DNA of 64,000 nucleotides, taken from NCBI GenBank assembly GCA_027257055.1, contig JAPVLO010000153.1, positions 1,674,001 through 1,738,000 of the forward strand, written 5' to 3'. Origin of the DNA: Cephalopachus bancanus (lineage: Eukaryota > Chordata > Mammalia > Primates > Tarsiidae). The notes beneath the pieces were generated by a model. The model saw nothing but the letters and a program-made list of their open reading frames with translations. It was not told the origin of the DNA and did no database searches. This document shows, piece after piece, positions 34,373-46,627 of the stretch. A program made the translations under genes and the position numbers. Position 1 is the first letter of the stretch, and every line of letters begins with the position of its first letter.

Positions 34373-34459
34373 AGAAGAAGAAGAAACAAGAAAGAAGAAA
34401 AAGGGAAGAGGAGGAGGAAGGGGAAGAAAAGGGAAGGGGAAGCAGGAGAAGGAAGAAGG
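34373..34459. repeat. polypurine (GAA/GGA) tract
   Basis: It is about 87 bases of almost pure A/G, from AAGAAGAAGAAGAAAC to GAAGGAAGAAGG. It lies next to an LTR 3' end and could be a decayed tail or an H-DNA-prone tract. Confidence 0.85.
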
Positions 34460-34474
34460 GCAGTGTTAACTGAA

Positions 34475-35123
34475 GAAGTTCATAAATGTTAATAGGAGAG
34501 CTTTATTTTTATAAAGGATTGCAGCCTGCAGGCTGACCATCTGGCAGGCTGGGAAGTATAACCTTAGCAGAGACCAAAGGAGATACTTCCAGGGAGGGAA
34601 GGGTGAGACAAAAATTTAGGCAGGACAGGTAAGCTAGGTATGCATATTCAATAGGCTATAGGAGGTTCATGAATATTCATAGAGGGTCATGCACATGCAT
34701 AATAAGCAAACATGAATGTTATATGTGTTCCATGTTTCACTTTGAGGTGGAGATTTAATTTAACATTTAAATGCATGAAAATTAGTCTCTATATTTCAAA
34801 AGATGAGAGGACACAGAAGCAATCTGTGTGCAACCACTATGAACCAGCCAGAGCCAGTCCATGGCCAGTGGTCTCTTATTAGAAAAGAATGCTGGTCAGT
34901 TGTATCAAAGCCTTGAAAAGGGAAGGGAGCCTGTCTGGAAAGGTTTCTACTTTCTCAGAAAAGAAAGTCTAATGGCAGTGAATGCAGGAGGAGTTATTAC
35001 AAGATATTTGATCTCCCATCCCATCATGACCATGAACTCTGTTTTTAAGACTTTCTGGGTTCCCTTTGGTCAAAAGGGGTCTGTTCAATTGGGTGGGGGC
35101 TTAGGATTTTACTTTTATTTCTC
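34475..35123 (-). mobile_element. ERV-type LTR relic, antisense, interrupted by an Alu
   Basis: Read on the minus strand it holds AATAAAGCTCTCC (plus TTTATT at 34502-34507), CAGCCTGCAGGCTGCAATCC and CCCACCCAATTGAACAGACCCC. That pattern fits an ERV1-class LTR. Material after the Alu (35437 to about 35600) may belong to it. The boundaries and family are uncertain. Confidence 0.5.
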
Positions 35124-35436
35124 AAGAGGAAAAATAGCCGGGCTCGGTGGCTCAGCCTGTAATCCTGCACTTTGGGAGGCTGACGTGAGTGGATTGCCTG
35201 AGCCGGTGGGTTCGAGAACCGCCCGGGCAACTTCGTGAGACCTCATCTCTACAATAAATCAAAAATTTACCCGGGCGTGGAAGCGCATGCCTGTAATTCT
35301 GGCTACTTGGAAGGCTGAGGCGGAAGGATCACCGGAGCCCAGCAGGTCGAGGCTGCGGTGGCCAGGAGCGGCCAATGCACTCCAGTCTGGGCAACAGAGT
35401 GAGACTCCAACTCAAAATAAAAAAAGAGGAAAAATA
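35124..35436 (+). mobile_element. dimeric Alu with 13-bp target-site duplication
   Basis: AAGAGGAAAAATA at 35124-35136 and 35424-35436 is exact. The body starts GCCGGGCTCGGTGGCTCAGCC at 35137 and ends GACTCCAACTCAAAATAAA. It interrupts the LTR relic. Frames running through it on both strands are not genes. Confidence 0.96.
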
Positions 35437-37118
35437 TTCTGTAACAGCAAACAGTCGTGAGACTATGTGATAAAGGAATGATTTCAGCTTGGGTCCTCTG
35501 ATGCATAACAGGAGGGAGGACTCTCTGTAACTCTCTCTATGAGGGGAGGAGGAGAAAACATACTTTTCTAAAACAGCATGGTAAATAATTTCTCTTTCCT
35601 TCTATGGAATTGCAGGACAGATTGATTTTAATGTCTAAAAGGAGCTAGCCTAGTATTTAGCTAGTGTATTTAACTTTCACACACAAAAAAATTGAGCGAA
35701 AGTGGGTCTATAGGGGGTAGAGAAAATAAAGATGGCGTGCCCAGGAGCAGGGATATTTAGCCAGGTGGTGACATAATATTGTGAGTACTTCAGTCAGCAA
35801 CTGGGGATAGGAAGATTTGTTTGGGATTTAAAATAAATCATAGCATAAATTATCAGTAAATGAGCAAGTCGAAGGTGTTTGACTCAAGAAGTAAAATGGA
35901 CCAGACCAGGGCATCTCAGTGTACATTCTGAGGCCAGGACAAGGAAACCTGCAGGCCAGCTCTTCCCTTCTGCTAATCTAGGCAGGCAGGGCTTTGGAAG
36001 TGGGGCACAAATCCATTCAACTGAAAATGCATCTGAGGAGCAAGAGCTCCACTCTGGAGAAAACTTATTTTAAACTGGAGAGAGAAGAAGCATAAGTATT
36101 TTGTGATTGCCCTTTAGCCAGAGATCCCCAGGCACAAACGTGTAGTTGAACGTGCAGGGTTATTGTTACAGCAAAGAAGAACATAAGCCACAGGAACCAG
36201 AGGACATTCCAGTTAGAGGATACCAGAAAGACTTATAGGATTGGTCCTTAAGTTGGGTGATTTGCAGGGGAAGGTCTTCTCTCTAGATGGAATGCTGTCA
36301 GAAGCAAGGGCAATTCTGTAATTGGGTATCTCAGTAAGCCTTATTTATAAAGCTAGAGTAAGATTAAACTGTAATTGGTAAAAAGTCGGGCACTCACTTC
36401 AGTTAAGAGAGATTGGAGTTGGCTATTTGTGGGTGTCATAGTGATCTTGTTTTGTGCTTAAACAAAATTATGAAATAATATTTTTCTCTTACTTTATCAT
36501 AATCTCACAGTGACCTTGTCTGAGGTTGGTACTGTTGAAGATTATATCTAACAGTAGAATAGCATGACCTAGTTGTAAGTGTCTGGCCATCTTTCAATTG
36601 TCAGGCTGCTCTTTCCTCCTCTTCTCCTCCTCCCCCTTCTTCTTCTTTCCCTCATTTTCACTACAATGTAAAGAAATAAATATCACTCAATTCCACTTTC
36701 TTTGAATGCTTCTGGAATGAATTAGGCTTTCCATGTGCTTTTTCTTTGTTGTTATTTCTCTTATTGAAACAAAAGAGGCTATGTCTATGCAAAAACCCAC
36801 ATCATTTTGGTAATGAAGCAAATCAAAGAAATGGTGATACCCTAGCCAAGGAATTGGTTGCTAAAAATGCAAACTCTTCAAATTGAACCATATTGACTAT
36901 CAGTCTTTCTTTCTCTGTAATTTTAAGTTTCTCCCTATATCATTGGACAAATGTTAGAATCTCCCAGGTGGTGGGGAGAAGGGTGGGTGGGAAAGAAATG
37001 TGAGAACACAGCTCTTTGAAAGGGAATTGCTAATGCTTTAAGACTTGGAAACATTCTTACTTCCTTTCCAAGGTATCACAACTCATTCAGGGCACAAAGA
37101 AGCAGAAAATGGAATGGA
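35437..37118. other. unassigned intron
   Basis: No exon is seen. A pyrimidine tract lies at 36611-36653. The first 150 bases may be the rest of the LTR relic. Confidence 0.4.
36611..36653. repeat. polypyrimidine tract
   Basis: TTTCCTCCTCTTCTCCTCCTCCCCCTTCTTCTTCTTTCCC, almost pure C/T. Confidence 0.85.
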
Positions 37119-37287
37119 AGACAGTCATATTTTCTTTCTATTTTATTTTATTTTGAGGCAAGACCTTGCCACGTTACCCAGGCTGATCTCAAAATCCTGG
37201 ACTCAAGCCATTATCACAGCTTAGCCTTCTAAAGTTCTGAGAGTTCAGGTGTGAGCCACCATGCTATGCCCAGACTGTCATATTTTC
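37119..37287 (-). mobile_element. FLAM-type free left Alu monomer with 16-bp duplication
   Basis: AGACAGTCATATTTTC (37119-37134) and AGACTGTCATATTTTC (37272-37287) differ at one base. Between them on the minus strand is one left-arm monomer, GTGGTGGCTCACACCTG-like to CAGCCTGGGTAACGTGGCAAG, then an A-rich tail. There is no right arm. Confidence 0.9.
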
Positions 37288-40200
37288 AGTGGAATTGGTT
37301 TGTTGCCCTTTTTGGCAGGGGGAGGCATATTTATCTTGGACTTGTTTGCATGGGTGCCCCTGAAAAGCTTGTATCTAGATGTTTGTGTTGGGTGTACTTG
37401 GGAGACACCGCTTTTGGTGACTGATCTACTTATTACTAAGGGTGACTCTGACAAGTATAAATGGTTAGTTGAGTGAGGAGATATAATCCAGATCTTCTCT
37501 GTCAAAATATAAAAGGGCAGGGAATTGTTTTACCTGTGCCCCACCTAACCAAATTGTTACATAAATCTCCAATAACTTGCTAACACCAGTCAAGGCAACA
37601 AGATTCCAGCTTTTAACTTATCACATTCAGTTGGTAAAATGTTTTCTTCCTTAGTATTTTCAATATAACAACAACAATAAAAACCTAAAAATACAACATG
37701 TTCTCAGAATATCCGACTTAAAGAGTTTTAGAAGAAAATTCTGCATGCATTAACTGCGGACTCTAATATTTGGTTTTGTTGATTAGAGCACAAGTCTTCT
37801 GACTTTTGCTCTGTATGTGTTGGATTGTAGCCTATTGCTAATTGACATATTAAAGTACTAAAAATAATTAGACAAGAATAGCTAGAGACTTGCTTGTCAT
37901 AATTGATTTTTTTTGCAGAAATAACAAGTATAACTTGAATTTTTGTTTTAAAATATTCCTTCTTCCCACCCCCTCATCACTTATTTCCCTGTGGCCTCAG
38001 CTGTTAAAAGAAAAAAAACTTACAAGCTGTTTCTGGGGCTGTGACATCCTATCTAGAAGGAGCAGTATGTGGCAGTGAGACTGTAATGTGTGATTTTATT
38101 AGTGAATGCTAAAAGCACTGGCTGCCCTTTGGAAATGGATGTGAGATTGGGCCAACATAAAGCAGACCAAATTCACTGTGTAGCTGCTACTTGTCTGAAT
38201 ACTAAATGGAAAAGCTGTTGCCTGTATTATTTAGCTCAGGTTCAAAAATGAACCAGTCAAGAATATAAATAACTCAAAAACTGGATCAAAAGCTATTAGT
38301 TAATGGACATCTTCCAGTTTTTGTGGTTCATTTTTGATGAGTTTATTTCAGGTTGCCTGCTTTTCCAAATAAAATACTTGCAAAAAGCAGCTTGCAATGA
38401 ACAGATTATGGGGAAACTTGGTTGAGTGCATAGTTCAGCCTAAGATCAATCTGTTAATAGAGACCATATGTGGATTCAGAAGAGTTATGATGAATCTACT
38501 GTTAAGTAACTTGGAAACTTAGTTTTATTCTTGTCTCACTTTTACACTGACTGGTTAATTGATACAAGATGATTTAATTAATTTGACTCTATTGCCATTC
38601 ACAAACAGAACAGGCTGCCACAGACATTGTGTGATCTTATATGACAGAAGGAGAATTTCAAATCTTTGCATGCACACACAACTCATTGCCACTATATGCT
38701 TACATTTTGACACTTTACTCATATGTCCACAGACCAAGCAGCCCCCAAACAGGATGAGGCTGAGAACTCTGGTATCAAATAAAGATGGAGAGACTCTGTA
38801 ATACAATGAACCATGACATTTCCATGTTTCCTCACATGGGCTATGTATAGGAAGGCTGTTTCAATGGTCCACCATTTTCTACTCCACCTAGCAAAAGGGA
38901 GTCACCTCTAGATTGAAAATGTATATGTGTGTTTGTCCATATGTGTGTATGCATGTTGAGTGTTTAAAGGGGTAAGAGAAAAGTTCTAAAATAAGTATTA
39001 ACCTACTCTTCTCTCCCTACCTTTGAGGGCACATTGCTTTCTTTCTGCTCATAATGGAAAGAAGAGTTTCACAGCAGTGTGTTCTTATCTCCCAATTGAG
39101 GATAAAGATGATAATCTCTGTACCATATAGTACTTTGTATTCTTTTAGTTTGCTCTAGACCTAATATTTTCCTTTAGTGTATGTATGTATGTGTGTATCT
39201 ATGTTTACAGATTTCTTTGGCAGTGAAAGTTTGTTTTGCTTCCAACATTGTGTGGTTTATCTCTGTGTTATTTGTGGGCTTTTATCCTTCTATGACTCTT
39301 GCCAAAAATTGAGGAGGGGAAAAAAGTAATATAACACATTTGTTGACTAGGATAGTATTTAGGACATGACTTTAGAGAATTATAATTTCTCTTTGAAGTA
39401 TGCCAAGTAGTGTTTCTCAGGGTTGCAGCACTCTTCAGGTTACCCAGCGAAGAGAAGAATCCATCCATATATTGAGTCAGTCAATCAGTCAACCAAGAAT
39501 ATACTAAGCATGTGCTGTGGACTTGGAGTAGGGATTAGAGGGGCATAATGTACTGTCTTCTGAAATTTTGCTTCATGATCCTTGTCCTTGGGTTATAGGA
39601 AAATCTCCTTAGAGGTTTATATAAGAGACACAATTAGAAAAGTACAAGACGTAAGTTTGCAAATGTGTGCTAAAATTACCTGTAGATGAAAGATACCATA
39701 GGGATTCAAAGGAAGGAAAGATGATGAGTGACTTCTCCAATATCACAGGACAATAATACACTGACCTTTCCTGCCCTTTACCTTTCTTCAAAACATTGTA
39801 ATTTTATGCTCAAATATCAAGTGTGCATCCATTTTCTCTACTCAAATGTGATCTATTCTTGTGGTTGTCCAATCATTGACCACTGAAAGTGGTAAAAAGC
39901 ATCTTTTCTATGGTGGAAAATTATGCATGGTTCTGAAAACATTTCCAGACAATCGGCTTCAGATGAGGGCAATGAAACAAGCTCCTCGGAGGTTTGAAAG
40001 ATCCAGCCACAGATACACAACACATTGCTTGCCTACTAGTGCCGGGGTCAAATGTATATAAAGGAGGGGAAAGAAAAACCAATTACGTGAAAGGGCTGTC
40101 TTTTGACAACAAAATTCAGCAAGTTCTGAGAAAATTTGATACCTGCATGCTCGTATTTTATTTTAAAAATTCAAAGTGTAAAAAAAAAAAGCTCTTAGAC

Positions 40201-41479
40201 TTGACATTCTGTCTAACACAGTTTATATGCCAAAATACATTCCTTGATTATCAAAGTACATATCAAATGAGGTACATTCCTTCCATTATTGAATTAACTT
40301 GACAACAAGGGAGCCACCGTTGGGACTTCTAAAAGACAGCTGAGAAGCAACCTTTTAACAAGTGTGGTTGGCCTGTATGCTGGTTTTTCCTCTCTTCTTT
40401 TTCTGTTTTGTAGAGAGAAGGGGCAATTTTATAGCAACTTGGCAAAACGATAGTGCAGGAAGTCCCAGCTGTTCCCGCCCCAGCTGTCTCTGAGATCTAA
40501 TAATATAGGGTGGGAATAGCACATCTCCCTAAAGAGACTCACATTTTAAGTTGCTTTAATTTTCCTGTCAATTAGACTTTTAAGATGCCAAACGCATCTT
40601 CAGGCAACCTCTGTGACAATTTTGCATCCTTTGATGAAGGAGCTAAGGCAAAGGGGGATTTTCAAGTGGCAAATAGCATGAAAACATTCTCTTTCATTGC
40701 CAAAAAAAGACATGTACTATCTTTTGAGTAAAATATTTTTGTTATTTGGCTTGTTTTCTGTTTAAACAAATATAACAGGATTTGCACATTTTTAGTGTCT
40801 ACTGACACCTGCATATTAGTCACCTTGCTAGCTTACTCATATATCCAAGTGATACTGAAGCAATTTTAAGAATAATGTTAGAGGGGAGTAAGTCTTTATC
40901 CTTTCAAGGTGAATTGGTTTTTGAAACAACCTTAAACTCATTTAGAGCCAAGTTTTGTTAATATGTTGTGTGAGCAAAGCTGATGAATGCTTTGGAGTCA
41001 AAATGCAAGTGGAACAATAATGAGATGGATTTTTCTTGCCTCATGAACAGGCACCAAAGTCAATTTCAATAGAGGAGTCATACAAAGATTTTGAGTCATC
41101 TTGTCATTGATGGGATAAGTGAGCAGTCATCTCCATGGGCAACAATTCTAAATGACAGCTCACCTTCAGCTTATATGTTTTGGGTGTCAGTTATAAAAAA
41201 GTTCAACTACTTTAGAATCATCTATCAAGATAATACAAAATAAACTATTCGGGGTTCTTGCAAAACATTTTTTATTTAAATATATGTATTCTTATTAGTA
41301 TTATTTGGACCACACAATAGATATCTAAAATGCATTTACTGTCTGCACTTCAAAATAACTAAGACATAACCCAGATCCTCAAGTTGGGATAGACAGATTC
41401 ATGAGCAGTTTATTTCCACATAGTGTGGTCAGTTCTAAGATAAATCAAAATCAGGGTTTTACTGGTTTCTCAATCTAAC
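37288..41479. other. unassigned intron
   Basis: No exon or clear transposon is seen over about 4 kb. A TATG/TG tract lies at 39178-39203. Segment 40560-40700 is unique-looking with balanced composition, and could be a conserved noncoding element but is unproven. Confidence 0.4.
39178..39203. repeat. (TATG)n simple repeat
   Basis: TGTATGTATGTATGTGTGTATC, a short imperfect tetranucleotide run. Confidence 0.8.
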
Positions 41480-41600
41480 ACCCCCATACACTAACTAATT
41501 ATGTAAGTAAGAAGAAGTCACTTAATTTCACTTGCCTTCAGTTTCTTTATCTGTAAAGTAAAGGTATCAACAAGTCTTTGTCCCTTCTTCTAACATCACT
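41480..41600 (+). repeat. MIR-like fragment
   Basis: ACTAATTATGTAAG...AGTCACTTAATTTCACTTGCCTTCAGTTTCTTTATCTGTAAAGTAAAGG has the order of the MIR core. Confidence 0.55.
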
Positions 41601-41804
41601 ACTGTAATTCTGTTTCTATGGACATATGAGTTACAATATTTTGTCAAAGAAACCTCATTATATGATATCTAAATATAAACCAGTTATTTCATTTGAATCA
41701 TTACCAATTCAGGAAGAACTATCTAACTAGATGTTTATGAACATAAGCTGAATTGATACTGGTAGTTCATATTTAAAAATGATCATAAACCAAGTGAATT
41801 ACCC

Positions 41805-41890
41805 TTACTTTTTTCTTTTTTTCATTTTAAAGATGCGGTGTACAATTCAGGGTTAGGTACATAAGTGGTCATCATACAGGTAAAGTTTGA
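41805..41890 (-). mobile_element. very short antisense L1 3' end
   Basis: CATTTTAAAGATGCGGTGTACAATTCAGGGTTAGGTACATAAG followed by TCATCATACAGGTA is the same L1 3' terminus as at 24540. It is severely 5'-truncated. Confidence 0.75.
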
Positions 41891-42093
41891 GCCTCCTATT
41901 GGTTCCCACTTCGCCTGGTTTGAGATTAGATGCCTATTGATGTTATCTTTTTTCTTCCTGGACTAAGCAGTGTTAGGAGCTACATGAAACCCAGATTGAC
42001 CAGGAGTTGCTGTATCCTAGGAAAATAGCAGGCAGTAGAAAATGAAGTAAAATGTCTACATCTTAAACTTAACTCGTAATTCTTTTGTAATTT

Positions 42094-42402
42094 AAATTAT
42101 TGCAAGCTGGGCTTGGTGTTTCAGCCTGTAATCCCGCACCTTTGGGAGGCTGAGGTGAGTGAATTGCCTGAGCCCGCTGGTTCAAGACCCACCTGGGCAG
42201 CGAGACCTCATCTCTACAATAAATCAAAAAATCAGCCGGGCGTGGTAGCGCGTGCCTGTAATTCCGGCTACTTGGAAGGCTGAGGCAGAAGGATCGCCGG
42301 AGCCCAGCAGGTCGAGGCTGCGGTGGCCGGGAGCGGCCACTGCCCTCCAGTCTGGGCGACCGAGTGAGACTCCAACTCAAAAAAAAAAAAAAAATTATTG
42401 CA
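42094..42402 (+). mobile_element. dimeric Alu with 11-bp target-site duplication
   Basis: AAATTATTGCA occurs at 42094-42104 and 42392-42402. The body begins AGCTGGGCTTGGTGTTTCAGCC and ends GACTCCAACTC with a pure A tail. Right-arm CpGs (GGATCGCCGG, GCGGTGGCCGGGAGCGGCC) are kept, which argues for youth. Confidence 0.96.
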
Positions 42403-42534
42403 TTACTATAAAAATATGAATGACATATACACACCTAGGTTAAAATCTGTATGACTTTCAGAGTGTCTGCACCTGACTTCAACATTATCAATTATAAGAT
42501 GAAGAGACAGGAATTGGAATTGGAACTGATATCA

Positions 42535-42765
42535 TTTTGAATGACAACAATAGACACGTTATATATCTTCTCATTTTAGTCCCCATAACAACTGAATGAT
42601 ACAGATATTTTCATTTCCATTTTGCATATTAAAAAAAAATAAGGCTTAACAAAGTAAACCAACTCAGCAAGCCCCGTATAACTTCTGTGGCAGAGTTGGG
42701 AATCAAACATATGTCTGCCTGATTTCAGAGTCTGTGCTTCTTTTCTTTACCCCCTGTACATCACT
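42535..42765 (-). repeat. MIR
   Basis: CTTCTCATTTTAGTCCCCATAACAACTGAATGATACAGATATTTTC, then AGTTGGGAATCAAACATATGTCTGCC...GAGTCTGTGCTTC, is a long reverse MIR match. Confidence 0.72.
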
Positions 42766-43320
42766 CCACATTTTGAATTGTCTCTTATCAAGATCTGAGA
42801 TTATGATTCCTTTCACAGTAACTCAAAGCAGAAATATGAAAGTATTGCATATTTTCTAACTGCAAAATGAGAGAGAGGGAAATGTTTATATCTATTTCCA
42901 AATTCAGGAATTTGAAATGACAAACAACTTAAAAGTCCTGACAGATAAGTAGCTTTCCACAACAGGTGGAAATGTCTTCTAAGGAATATCATTGATTCTT
43001 ATCTCAAACGTTTCTAAACTCGAAAAGCAGATCAGAGATGAGGAAAAGGCAATCAAAACTTCAGGTGATCGCTTTCGGTCAGTTTACTGACTGACACAAT
43101 AACTTAAAAGTAAGTGTGATGTTCTGTTTGGTGGCTTTCCCAAATAATCTCTGCCTCTGTCTCTAGTTTTTAACTTTCATCTGCAAGTGCTTTGATGATT
43201 CAAGAGTTTGTATATTAAAATTATGATAATTAGTTCAATTTTAAGCAGTCAATTAAGTGCTCATCTTAACTGTATTACTTCCGTATTTATGTAGGTTTTT
43301 TAAAAAGTGGTGAATTGTAG

Positions 43321-43624
43321 AATGGTAAATTTTTTTTGAGTCAGTCTGTCACCCAGGTTGAAGTGCAGTGGCATGCTCATGGTCACCACAGCCTCAACCT
43401 GCTGGGTTCTGGAGGTCCTTTCGCCTCAGCCTTCCAAGTAGCTGGAACTACAGGTGTGCACCACCATGCCCAGCTAATTTTTGGATTTATTGTAGAGAAG
43501 AGGTCTCACCAAGTTGCCCGGGCTGGTCTTGAGCCCCTGGGCTCAGGCAATCCTCTTTCCTCGGACTTCCAAAGTGCTGAAATTACAGGATTGAGCAACC
43601 ACCCCTGGCCTACAATCATAAATT
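43321..43624 (-). mobile_element. older antisense dimeric Alu (AluJ-like intermediate)
   Basis: The body is 43332-43610 on the minus strand with a T-run at 43330-43337. The flanks AATGGTAAATT (43321-43331) and AATCATAAATT (43614-43624) agree at 9 of 11 bases. It shares the ACAATAAATC linker of the local subfamily. However, it keeps an ancestral-type B box (GGGGCTCAAGACCAGC) and an A box without the 1-bp deletion. It is therefore an older relative of the young copies. Confidence 0.9.
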
Positions 43625-43829
43625 AACTGATAGCCCTGAGATGTGGCTTCTAGTAGAGCTTGGCAAAGCAGGCCATGCATTCATTTGTTCATCCCTTTAT
43701 TTATCTTTCATTCTGAGAGTGAGTGAGGTAGGTTCTCTTGTTCTTCCATTTAGCACCTTCTTTATGTCTCAGACGTAGTTTAAGTAGCCCAGAGCATCCA
43801 CTCTGGACACAGTGCTGGGCTTGTCTTGA

Positions 43830-44035
43830 CTCTACCACTTGCCTATTGTGTGATTTTAGGCAACTGAGACTATCTGAGCCTCAGTTCCTCCTCTGTAAAT
43901 TAAATATAAAAATATACTTGTCTCAGAGCTATTATGAGGCATAAAATAATAATCATACAAGGTGTTTATTTCTGTGCCTGGCACATATTGAGTGATCAAT
44001 AATGTTGGCTTTCGTTATTACTATTAACAACATAT
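43830..44035 (+). repeat. MIR
   Basis: TCTACCACTTGCCTATTGTGTGATTTTAGGCAACTGAGAC...GAGCCTCAGTTCC...CTGTAAATT...GAGGCATAAAATAATAATC...GTGCCTGGCACATATTGAGTGATCAATAATG is MIR in full order. The 68-codon frame across 43738-43944 is not a gene. Confidence 0.85.
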
Positions 44036-46222
44036 ATTTGTAAGGACATTCAATTGTGTGCTGCTAAATTAAAAAAGTAAATAATCTTCTTTGAGAAGCT
44101 AATTTTCTAGGATGTGATTTTATTATGGGGATTAATTAAGTTTACTTTGAATAGAACCCTTTATAATATAGCTTAGTATGATGATTTGGACTTTTCAATA
44201 GATGTAGGCAAACATAACCATTCCATACACTAATTATCAGATGTTATATGGCTATCGCAACAGAAATTGTGGGGTCTTGCTTCAGTCTTGCTTCTCTCCA
44301 ACACTAATATTAAACATTACTATTATACTTATTCATTATTTTTATTTGGCTATAATTATTTTTAGAACTAAGGTTAAATCTGTTACAATGAATCTGTAGA
44401 GTTAATAGTGAGACATTTACAATCTAGACTTGTTCAAGCTTGTATAGATTCTGCCAAAGACCTGGATCCCAATGTTATTTTGATGTCAGTTCAGACCTGA
44501 GAATCACTGATTGACCACATGGTGAGCTCCTTGAAAACAAGGAATACCAACCCTTTAGTTTTGTATCTCTTTAAATGGCCTTAATAGCTATTAAGTATTT
44601 TCTGAGTAGTTTTGGAGGTCAGATCTCATAAGAGGTAATAAAAGAGAAATTGAGTTCCATATTTCAAACAGAAACCACACCTTGCATGCTTTAGGAAATG
44701 AGAATTAATATCTGACAAATGTATAATTGGCTGATGCCATCTTAAATTATGGCAGTGACAATTTTTCAATTGATAATGACATTTTTAAAAATTAAATGTC
44801 TAGTATTTTTCTGACAGTTATATTGCTTTATACTAAAGAACAAAGACTAGCCAAAATTAACAAATAGTTTAAATATCTGTCCTTCAGGTAGTGTTGACAA
44901 GTCAGGCTAACTGGATGATGTTGACAAGGCACTGTTCCGAGAAAGACATTTTGTTGTCATTAATCACGTTTCCATTATTTAAATGCATCAACCAACTCAG
45001 AAGATTCTGTAAGTAAGCATATGTCTATCTCAGGGTTAGGTCAAGCGTGTCTGTAAACACATGGTTATTATAGTAAAATGGAAAATGGTTCATTAAGTTA
45101 CATCTAGAATCTCTGTCACCCTTGGTGACAATTTGGTGTGACTGGGTTAATTGTGCAGCTAATTCCAGCAGCTAATGGTGGGCCCCTAAGATGTGTGAGT
45201 TCTCTGCACCACCATGCAGACTTTCCTGTTTGCTGTGTAGCTTGTGATAACATGCAACCCTCCAGGAACCATGGCCTAGTGGGCCTTTCTCCATCAGCAA
45301 AGAGCTGGGGTGGGGGGAATATGTCTCTTATCTTTGAGGGTCATTCCCCTAGGAAGTTTTGATAAGGGTTCATAGCATGTGTTTCAGTAAATATTAATAG
45401 CAAAAAAGGTTTGCTCAGACATGATACTTGGTAAACTGGATTAAAATGAGAGACTATTTTTATTTTTAACAAGTACACACATACTTTGAAAATTGTTATC
45501 TCCAGTTATGAGAAATTTAACATTTGTATTAACAAAGGAACAATTAAAATGAAATGATACAAAAGTTAGTTAATAATAATAGCATCTGAAAATTGGTGGT
45601 GTCTACACTTTTAGAGCTGCACAGTCACCTTGCTAATTTTTACCTAGAATTAAAATCTCTTGTAGGTATGCCCACTTTTTTTTCCCACTGACATGAAGCC
45701 AACTCTTAGTAGGAACATTCACCGTCATATTACATTTCTCAGGGACATCAAGATGTTCAGGTTTTTGTTTTTGTTACTGATTAAGAAGTGATTGGGTAGC
45801 AAAGATAAGTTGTACACGCAATCATTTCATATAAGTTAAAATTTAAACTAAAGGAGATCACTTAACATCCAAAGAAAAAAAGACATATTAGTGGTAAAAT
45901 AAATAACCCCTGATGGGTAATGAGCAGAAATTATTTTCTTCTTCTCCTAATGTCATCATCATCTGTACTAAACTTCAGCCTGATCAACAAACACGCTCTT
46001 GTGCCCACTCTCCATAGAACCAGAATTATATAATACATAACCAACTCTTGTGATTAGGGCAGCTTAGATGGGGTAGAAGGCACCATTTGGTGAATGAAAA
46101 AATGAAAAGATGTTCATTTCCTTTCATTGTATATTTTCTGTGTTAAAGCAATTACAGAAACATTCCTAAACATGATCTTCTAGCTCCCATAGCTGATACT
46201 GGGAAGTGGCAGGAAAAGGACT
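44036..46222. other. unassigned intron
   Basis: Segment 44515-44610 (ACATGGTGAGCTCCTTGAAAACAAGG) is L2-like. The rest shows no gene or clear repeat. Confidence 0.4.
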
Positions 46223-46623
46223 TGTAGGGTGAAAGATGGTGGCGCACAGTGAGACTCAACACCCGTTAAGGCCAAGAGATTTAATGGGTCGAACGCGGTG
46301 GCTACAGGGCCTGAGGGTCAGGCTGTAGCGCCGAAGCAAGGGCGCGGCGGCTTTTATAGGGGCTTAGGGCGACCTGTCAGTCATTTATAGTTCGGCTGGC
46401 AGAGCTCCATCTAGGCTGGTGGGTTTTTCGCGGGCGGAGGAAAAGGTGAACCGGACTATGGAAGAAGAACCCGGAAGGTGCCGTTTCAGGCGCCCCCTTT
46501 GTTTGCCGGGTCACCATTTTAGGTGGGGGCTGGGTTTGGGCCCCTTTCCAGGAAAAGGGAGGGGATATGGTTTGCTAGCGCCTGGCGGTGGCCCTTCAGG
46601 GGGAGCATAAATGGACACTGACA
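46223..46623 (-). mobile_element. GC-rich solo LTR of an endogenous retrovirus
   Basis: This about 401-bp block stands out by GC and CpG content from AT-rich flanks. Read on the minus strand it starts TG and ends CA. It has a TATA box TATAAAAG (46351-46358 plus) and, about 66 bases later, an ATTAAA polyadenylation signal (46280-46285 plus), then a short U5. This is the layout of a gammaretrovirus-like LTR. Flanking GACT (46219-46222) and GTCT (46624-46627) agree at 3 of 4 bases, so the ends are tentative. No internal viral genes are present. It lies antisense to PLCXD3. Confidence 0.75.
46351..46358 (-). promoter_or_regulatory. LTR TATA box
   Basis: The minus strand reads TATAAAAG inside the solo LTR, upstream of its polyadenylation signal. 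Whether it is active cannot be told from sequence. Confidence 0.65.
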
Positions 46624-46627
46624 GTCT

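Noticed and set aside
43738..43944. 68-codon plus frame
   Set aside because: Half of it is the MIR at 43830-44035.
46419..46610. 63-codon plus frame in the GC-rich block
   Set aside because: The block is an LTR read in antisense. Its low stop frequency comes from GC content.
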